Made by a program: the position numbers and the translations under genes. Below, piece after piece: positions 59,639-64,000 of a DNA stretch of 64,000 nt; position 1 is the first letter of the stretch, and each line of letters starts with the position of its first letter. The notes beneath the pieces are model-generated. The model had not been told where the DNA came from and made no database searches. It saw only the letters and a list, made by a program, of their open reading frames with translations. Source of the DNA: Pacificoceanicola sp049341065 (lineage in GTDB: Bacteria > Pseudomonadota > Alphaproteobacteria > Rhodobacterales > Rhodobacteraceae); the NCBI RefSeq assembly GCF_049341065.1, contig NZ_JBMPIX010000008.1, forward strand, positions 1 to 64,000. The letters run 5' to 3'.

Positions 59639-59926
59639 TCAGGCGTTGACGCTGTCCTTCAGAGCCTTGGCAATGGTCATCTTGACCTGCTTGTCGGCTT
59701 CTTTCTTGAACTGCTCGCCGGTGGCGGGGTTGCGCACCATGCGCTCGGGGCGCTCGCGGCAGTAGATCTTGCCAACACCCGGCAAAGTCACGGCGCCGCC
59801 GCCAGCAACTTCCGAAGTGATGATGTCGATGATCGCGTCCAGAGCCGCGCCTGCGGTCTTCTTGTCGCTGTCCATCTTTTCGGCCAGTGCAGCCACCAGT
59901 TGGGTTTTCGTCATCGGCTTGGACAT
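59639..59926 (-). CDS. HU-family DNA-binding protein
   Basis: A 95-residue histone-like protein with the helical base MSKPMTKTQLVAALAEKMDS and the arm region near 50-75 (VGKIYCRERPERMVRNPATG). The arm differs from canonical HU (GFGTFxVRxRxxRxGRNPxTG): KIYC replaces the usual TFxV and M replaces the x-G before RNP, so it is a divergent HU paralogue. ATG 59926 follows AAGGAGATAA. Monocistronic. Confidence 0.9.
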   Translation of the reverse strand: MSKPMTKTQLVAALAEKMDSDKKTAGAALDAIIDIITSEVAGGGAVTLPGVGKIYCRERPERMVRNPATGEQFKKEADKQVKMTIAKALKDSVNA

Positions 59927-60057
59927 TTTCTTATCTCCTTCACTGCCCACTCACTTGGGCCTCTGCGGCGCATTAAAACCGGATATAGCGGCAAAACACA
60001 ACTCTTAGTGGCCCGATTGCATGAACTAACTGCGGTTTTAGGCCGGTTTTCGCAACG

Positions 60058-61542
60058 TCAGAGGAAGGCCGTCTCCTCAAATGACCGCAATTTCCGACTG
60101 TGGATACGCTCAAGCGGCATTTTGGACAAGGTTTCCATGGCGCGAATCCCTATGCGCAAATGCCGCGCGACCTGTGTTTGATAGAAATCCGAGGCCATTC
60201 CCGGCAGTTTCAACTCGCCGTGCAGGGGTTTGTCGCTGACGCACAGAAGCGTTCCGTAAGGCACCCGAAAGCGGAATCCATTGGCCGCAATCGTCGCGCT
60301 TTCCATGTCGAGGGCAATCGCCCGGGACTGAGACAGCCGCTGCACCGGGCCGGTGTGTTCGCGCAACTCCCAGTTGCGGTTGTCGACGCTCGCCACCGTG
60401 CCGGTCCGCATCACCCGCTTGAGGTCATAGCCCTCAAGCTTGGTCTCTTTTGCCACGGCCTGCTCAAGCGCGATCTGAATTTCGGCCAGTGCGGGGATGG
60501 GCACCCAGACCGGAAGATCGTCGTCCAGCACCTTGTCTTCCCGCAGGTAGGCATGGGCCAGCACGAAATCCCCGAGGCTTTGCGAATTGCGCAGTCCCGC
60601 GCAATGCCCCACCATCAGCCAAGCGTGCGGCCGCAGCACCGCGATATGATCGGTCGCCGTCTTGGCGTTCGAGGGGCCCACGCCGATATTCACCAAGGTG
60701 ATCCCGGCGCCATCGGGCTTTTTCAGGTGGTAGGTCGGCATCTGCGGCAGACGCTCTGCCACCGGCAATTCGCCGTCGGCATCGGTGATCTCGACGTTTC
60801 CGGTGCTGACGAAACTGGTGTAACCGCTGTTTGGATCGGCCAGCATCGCCCGCCCATAGGCCTCGAACTCCGAGACATAGAACTGGTAGTTGGTAAAGAG
60901 CACATGGTTTTGAAAATGTGCTGGCGCGGTGGCGGTGTAATGCGCCAGACGCGCCAGTGAGTAATCCACCCGCTGCGCAGTGAAAGGCGCCAAAGGTTGG
61001 GTTCCGTCCTCGGCCCGCACTCCCACACCATTGACGATATCGTCATTGGTGCTGGCCAGATCAGGAACATCAAAGACATCGCGCAGGATGAATTCGGCGG
61101 CGCCCTCTTGTGGCACCGTGATTTCGGGAAAATTGGCCACGGCGAAATGCACCGGGATCGGCGTGTCGGACAGGCCGATCTGAACATCGACCCCGTGGTT
61201 GCCGATCAAAAGCTCAAGCTGTTGCACAAGGTAATGACGAAACATCCGTGGCCGCGTCACCGTGGTGGCATAGCTGCCCGGCGCGGTCACATGACCAAAG
61301 CTGAGGCGGCTATCAACCTTGGCGAAACTGGTCGTCGTAATGCGAATCTCGGGGTAGAAGGCGCGGATGCGCACGCCGGGGTGCCCTTCGCTCATGGCTT
61401 GCAGGAAACGGTCTTTAAGGAAAAGCGCCGCCGCATCGTACAACTCGCAAAGCCGCACGACGGCGGCTTTCGGGTCGCTGAACATGTCGGGCCCGGCATA
61501 TTCAGGCATCACCACTTCCAAACCCGTCGACCGATCCTGCAT
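60058..61542 (-). CDS. amn: AMP nucleosidase
   Basis: Cleaves AMP to adenine and ribose 5-phosphate. The 494-residue protein has the amn-specific N-terminal regulatory domain (to about 190) and a C-terminal nucleoside phosphorylase-like domain with VNIGVGPSNAKTATDHIAVL near 287-306, RPHAWLMVGHCAGLRNSQSL near 307-326 and ALDMESATIAANGFRFRVPY near 422-441 (catalytic Glu region). Length typical (about 490). Confidence 0.94.
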   Translation of the reverse strand: MQDRSTGLEVVMPEYAGPDMFSDPKAAVVRLCELYDAAALFLKDRFLQAMSEGHPGVRIRAFYPEIRITTTSFAKVDSRLSFGHVTAPGSYATTVTRPRMFRHYLVQQLELLIGNHGVDVQIGLSDTPIPVHFAVANFPEITVPQEGAAEFILRDVFDVPDLASTNDDIVNGVGVRAEDGTQPLAPFTAQRVDYSLARLAHYTATAPAHFQNHVLFTNYQFYVSEFEAYGRAMLADPNSGYTSFVSTGNVEITDADGELPVAERLPQMPTYHLKKPDGAGITLVNIGVGPSNAKTATDHIAVLRPHAWLMVGHCAGLRNSQSLGDFVLAHAYLREDKVLDDDLPVWVPIPALAEIQIALEQAVAKETKLEGYDLKRVMRTGTVASVDNRNWELREHTGPVQRLSQSRAIALDMESATIAANGFRFRVPYGTLLCVSDKPLHGELKLPGMASDFYQTQVARHLRIGIRAMETLSKMPLERIHSRKLRSFEETAFL

Positions 61543-61619
61543 GTCCTGCGCTCCTTTTTTGATTTTCCCGCAGGTTGACAGTTTGCCGCGAACGCTGCAA
61601 GCGCGGCGCCGTTTTGATC

Positions 61620-62678
61620 CTAGTCAGTAATCGGGCGCGGCAAAGCCATACCCGCCTCTGCCGCAACGGCGCTGAGGCGCGTCAGAACCTCGTCAGGCAA
61701 GGCAACCCCGCCTTGCGCCGAAGCCCGACCGGTTTTAGCGGCCCGATCACCGGGGATACGGACCGGGCCGCGCCCGGGAATGGCCTTGCTGGCGCGGCAG
61801 GCCTCATTCAAGTGCTCGACCTGTGCGACAAAGCCCTCAAGTCCGCCAAACGCCTCTGGATCGAGAACCTGCAGGAAGACATTCGCCCCCCAGCGTGTCG
61901 GCGCTTCGACCCGACCATGCGCCGCCAGCGCCTGCGTCAACATTTCGACCATCAGACCCATGGCAAAACCTTTGTGCCCATGGTCCACGCCACCAACAGG
62001 CAGAATGGACCCGCGAGGTTCGGCATTCACCACGTTGGGATCGGTGGTCGCATTGCCCTCGGCGTCGAGCATCCAGGGATGCGCGAATTCAGTCCCGCTG
62101 TTGATGTGCTCGCGCACCTTGGACACCGTCGTGATCGAGGCACAGGTGTCGATCAGCACAGGATGATCCTTGCCCGGATAGCCCACGGCCCAAGGGTTTG
62201 GCGTCAGCAGCGGCTCGACCCCGCCGAACGGCGCCACCCATTTTCCCGAGGGGTCCGAGGTCGCGATATAGCAGACAAATCCCTTTTGCGCTGCGATCCG
62301 CGTCAGCGTCGACAGACAACCGATATGGTGGCTGCGCCGGATCGCCATGGCCGCCATCCCCATATCGCTCGCCCGCGCCATGCAGGCCTCAAGCGCCTGT
62401 GTCATGATCCAATGGCCGGGCAGGTAATTGCCGTCCCAAACCATGGCGACCTTGTTGTCGCTGACCACGTCATGGGTGCCTTCGGAGGTCATATTTCCGC
62501 TGGCCAACTCTGGCAGATAATAGGGCACCATCGATACGCCATGCGTGGTCACGCCCATTTCATCTGTCTGGACAAGCAATTCGGTCACAACATCGGCCTT
62601 GTCCTTGCCTAGCCCCGACTGGGCCAGCAGCCCGCTTGCGAGCGTGAAGAGCTCGGATCTGTCAAATTTCTGCGTCAT
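61620..62678 (-). CDS. Ldh-family (malate/L-sulfolactate type) NAD(P)-dependent dehydrogenase
   Basis: A 352-residue oxidoreductase of the LDH2/MDG2 family, not related to classic LDH. TDEMGVTTHGVSMVPYYLPE near 38-57 is the substrate-binding segment, AIRRSHHIGCLSTLTRIAAQ near 112-131 holds the catalytic His, and GVDHGHKGFAMGLMVEMLTQ near 229-248 is the C-terminal signature. The substrate (malate, lactate, ureidoglycolate or sulfolactate) cannot be set. ATG 62678 follows AAGGTGGC. Confidence 0.88.
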   Translation of the reverse strand: MTQKFDRSELFTLASGLLAQSGLGKDKADVVTELLVQTDEMGVTTHGVSMVPYYLPELASGNMTSEGTHDVVSDNKVAMVWDGNYLPGHWIMTQALEACMARASDMGMAAMAIRRSHHIGCLSTLTRIAAQKGFVCYIATSDPSGKWVAPFGGVEPLLTPNPWAVGYPGKDHPVLIDTCASITTVSKVREHINSGTEFAHPWMLDAEGNATTDPNVVNAEPRGSILPVGGVDHGHKGFAMGLMVEMLTQALAAHGRVEAPTRWGANVFLQVLDPEAFGGLEGFVAQVEHLNEACRASKAIPGRGPVRIPGDRAAKTGRASAQGGVALPDEVLTRLSAVAAEAGMALPRPITD

Positions 62679-62785
62679 GCCACCTTGTCCTACCGGAAAC
62701 ATGGCCCGTCAATGGAATTTCACGCGTCCTGTTTGACTTGTGCCCGCGTCCGGGCCACCCTTTTGGACAAAATCAGGAGGGCCAC

Positions 62786-63544
62786 ATGAACGCACCGCAA
62801 TCCATCGCCAATATCGACCACTGGGAAGAACGCTGCGACCTTGCCGCCGCGTTCCGCTGGACCGCCCGCATGAACATGCACGAAGGGGTGGCGAACCACT
62901 TCAGCCTGTCCGTGAACGAGGACGGGACCAAGTTCCTGATGAACCCCAACCTCAAGCATTTCTCGCGCATCCGTGCCTCGGACCTTTTGCTGATCGATGC
63001 CAATGACCCCGCCAGCATGGAGCGGCCCGACGCCCCCGATCCCACGGCTTGGGGCCTGCACGGCGGTTTGCACCGCGCCTGCCCTCAGGCCCGCTGCGCC
63101 ATGCACGTGCATTCGATTCACGCCACTGTCCTCGCGACGCTCAAGGACAAGCGCCTGCCGCCGATCGACCAGAACTGCGCGATGTTCTTCAACCGCACCG
63201 TCATCGACGAAGGCTATGGTGGCCTGGCCTTTGAAGATGAAGGTGCCCGCTGCGCCGCGCTGTTCGATGATCCGAAGAAAAAGGTCATGGTGATGGGCAA
63301 CCACGGCGTCATGGTCATTGGCGACAGCGTGGCCGAAACCTTCAACCGCCTCTATTACTTTGAACGCGCCGCAGAAACGTACATCCGCGCCCTGCAAACC
63401 GGCCAGCCGCTTGACGTACTCTCGGACGAGATCGCCGAGAAGACCGCGCAGGAAATCGAGGACTATCCCGTCCCGCAAGACGCGCGGTTCCTCGAAGAGC
63501 TGCGCCTGATCCTTGACGAAGAGGGCAGCAACTACGCCACCTGA
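62786..63544 (+). CDS. Class II aldolase/adducin-family protein
   Basis: This 252-residue protein has the zinc-binding His of class II aldolases in CAMHVHSIHAT near 106-116 and GNHGVMVIGDSVAETFNRLY near 171-190. The class II acid/base region is MFFNRTVIDEGYGG near 134. Members include fuculose-phosphate aldolase, methylthioribulose dehydratase and many unknown enzymes; the subfamily here resembles adducin-like enzymes of unknown substrate. ATG 62786 has AGGAGGG. Divergent from the Ldh-family gene. Confidence 0.86.
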   Translation: MNAPQSIANIDHWEERCDLAAAFRWTARMNMHEGVANHFSLSVNEDGTKFLMNPNLKHFSRIRASDLLLIDANDPASMERPDAPDPTAWGLHGGLHRACPQARCAMHVHSIHATVLATLKDKRLPPIDQNCAMFFNRTVIDEGYGGLAFEDEGARCAALFDDPKKKVMVMGNHGVMVIGDSVAETFNRLYYFERAAETYIRALQTGQPLDVLSDEIAEKTAQEIEDYPVPQDARFLEELRLILDEEGSNYAT

Positions 63545-63546
63545 GC

Positions 63547-64000
63547 TTAGCCCTTCCGCAGCCCGGTCTTGACCAGCAGACCCTTGCGCTTGGCTTCGTA
63601 ATAATAACCGCGCGCATACCACATGATCGCCGCGTCCGGATCGCCGTCCGCTACGATATAGGCACCCTTGAGGTACTTCAGCGCATATTTCAGGTTGGTT
63701 TCGGCATCCAGAAGATCAGAATTCTTTCCCTTGAAGCCCATCCCGCGCGCAGTCTGCGGCAGGATCTGGAACAAGCCCCAATAGGGGCCGTTTCGCGCCC
63801 ATGGGCGATGGGTGCTCTCGCGGATCGCAAGGCGATGCACCAGCGAACGCGGCAATCCGTAGTGATCCGACCACTTGTTGATCAGCCGACGCAACTCGGG
63901 GGTCTCGTTGGGATACAGTGGCGGATCAAAGACGCCGGGTTTGGCTGGTTCGGGCCGCTTGGGGGCGGCACAAGCAACAGGAAAGCTGAGCAGACTCAGC
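63547..64000 (-). CDS. Lytic transglycosylase (SLT domain), 5' end outside window
   Basis: The frame reaches the right edge, so at least 150 residues are visible. An export-type stretch ending FPVACAAPKRPEP comes first, then a linker with PGVFDPPLYPNETPEL. The SLT domain starts LRRLINKWSDHYGLPRSLVH, with the catalytic Glu in RLAIRESTHRP and the core GPYWGLFQILPQTARGMGFK followed by LKYALKYLKGAY. It cleaves peptidoglycan glycan strands in the periplasm. The C terminus is basic (KRKGLLVKTGLRKG). It lies 2 bp from the aldolase gene, convergent. Confidence 0.9.
   Translation of the reverse strand, partial: LSLLSFPVACAAPKRPEPAKPGVFDPPLYPNETPELRRLINKWSDHYGLPRSLVHRLAIRESTHRPWARNGPYWGLFQILPQTARGMGFKGKNSDLLDAETNLKYALKYLKGAYIVADGDPDAAIMWYARGYYYEAKRKGLLVKTGLRKG

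Noticed and set aside
1..64000. Search for tRNA, rRNA, CRISPR repeats, toxin-antitoxin pairs and phage genes
   Set aside because: None seen by reading; no repeat-spacer pattern or tRNA-like cloverleaf was recognised, although a computed scan would be needed to exclude a tRNA.

Overview
This window looks like a piece of chromosome from a marine alphaproteobacterium of the Rhodobacterales (Roseobacter group). The inference rests on gene content: an ethylmalonyl-CoA pathway set (ccr, ecm, mcl2, mch), a LuxR/LuxI pair, taurine:pyruvate aminotransferase next to tauABC, the sdhCDAB and sucCD-sucAB-lpd arrangements, and GC-rich, strongly biased codon use. No rRNA, tRNA, CRISPR array, prophage or secretion system was seen. 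The only mobile DNA is the end of an IS5-type element at the left edge.

Layout. 1-148: end of an insertion sequence. 749-8019 (+): elongasome operon mreB-mreC-mreD-mrdA-rodA, nearly all with stop/start overlaps, running into a hydroxyacid dehydrogenase and rpe. 8036-12752 (-): five-gene acyl-CoA operon (CoA ligase, MaoC hydratase, acyl-CoA dehydrogenase, kinase-like phosphotransferase, thioesterase). 12850-15392: an MDR reductase and a RecD/Dda-like helicase, convergent. 15488-17113 (-): quorum-sensing unit made of a small ORF, luxR and luxI, with a 20-bp palindrome upstream of luxI. 17325-22370: ccr and a PlsB-like acyltransferase (-), divergent from ecm (+). 22544-23569: an H-NS/HvrA-like protein and deoD. 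23800-27575 (-): a DUF1989 protein, a type III ornithine decarboxylase with a structured leader containing an 18-codon Arg/His-rich ORF, and small conserved genes, one of only 43 codons.

27759-35067 (-): sdhCDA-x-y-sdhB with two small exported proteins between sdhA and sdhB, and upstream of it the operon mcl2-nnrU-DUF1737-mch. 35381-38606: an exported protein, a TauE/SafE permease, mdh, and a decayed family-2 glycosyltransferase. 38828-49212 (+): sucC, an exported protein, sucD, a sulfotransferase-like gene, sucA, sucB (two lipoyl domains), a MAPEG protein and lpd. 49313-53813: small membrane and flavin proteins, plsC-ftsX-ftsE and a zinc-ribbon protein. 53875-59506: tauABC divergent from tpa, then a GNAT acetyltransferase. 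59639-64000: HU, AMP nucleosidase, an Ldh-family dehydrogenase, a class II aldolase and the 3' part of a lytic transglycosylase.

How the genes work together. ccr, ecm, mch and mcl2 carry acetyl-CoA carbon through crotonyl-CoA, ethylmalonyl-CoA and mesaconyl-CoA to malate. mdh, sucCD, sucAB/lpd and sdh then process it in the TCA cycle. The sdhC and sucC promoter regions share an unusual paired palindrome (TTGTGATCAC, 12 or 13 bp, GTGATCACAA) that I see nowhere else in the window. This is good evidence for one regulator acting on both operons. The other regulatory element most worth checking is the ornithine decarboxylase leader, whose short ORF resembles the sensor part of the gammaproteobacterial SpeFL arrest peptide.
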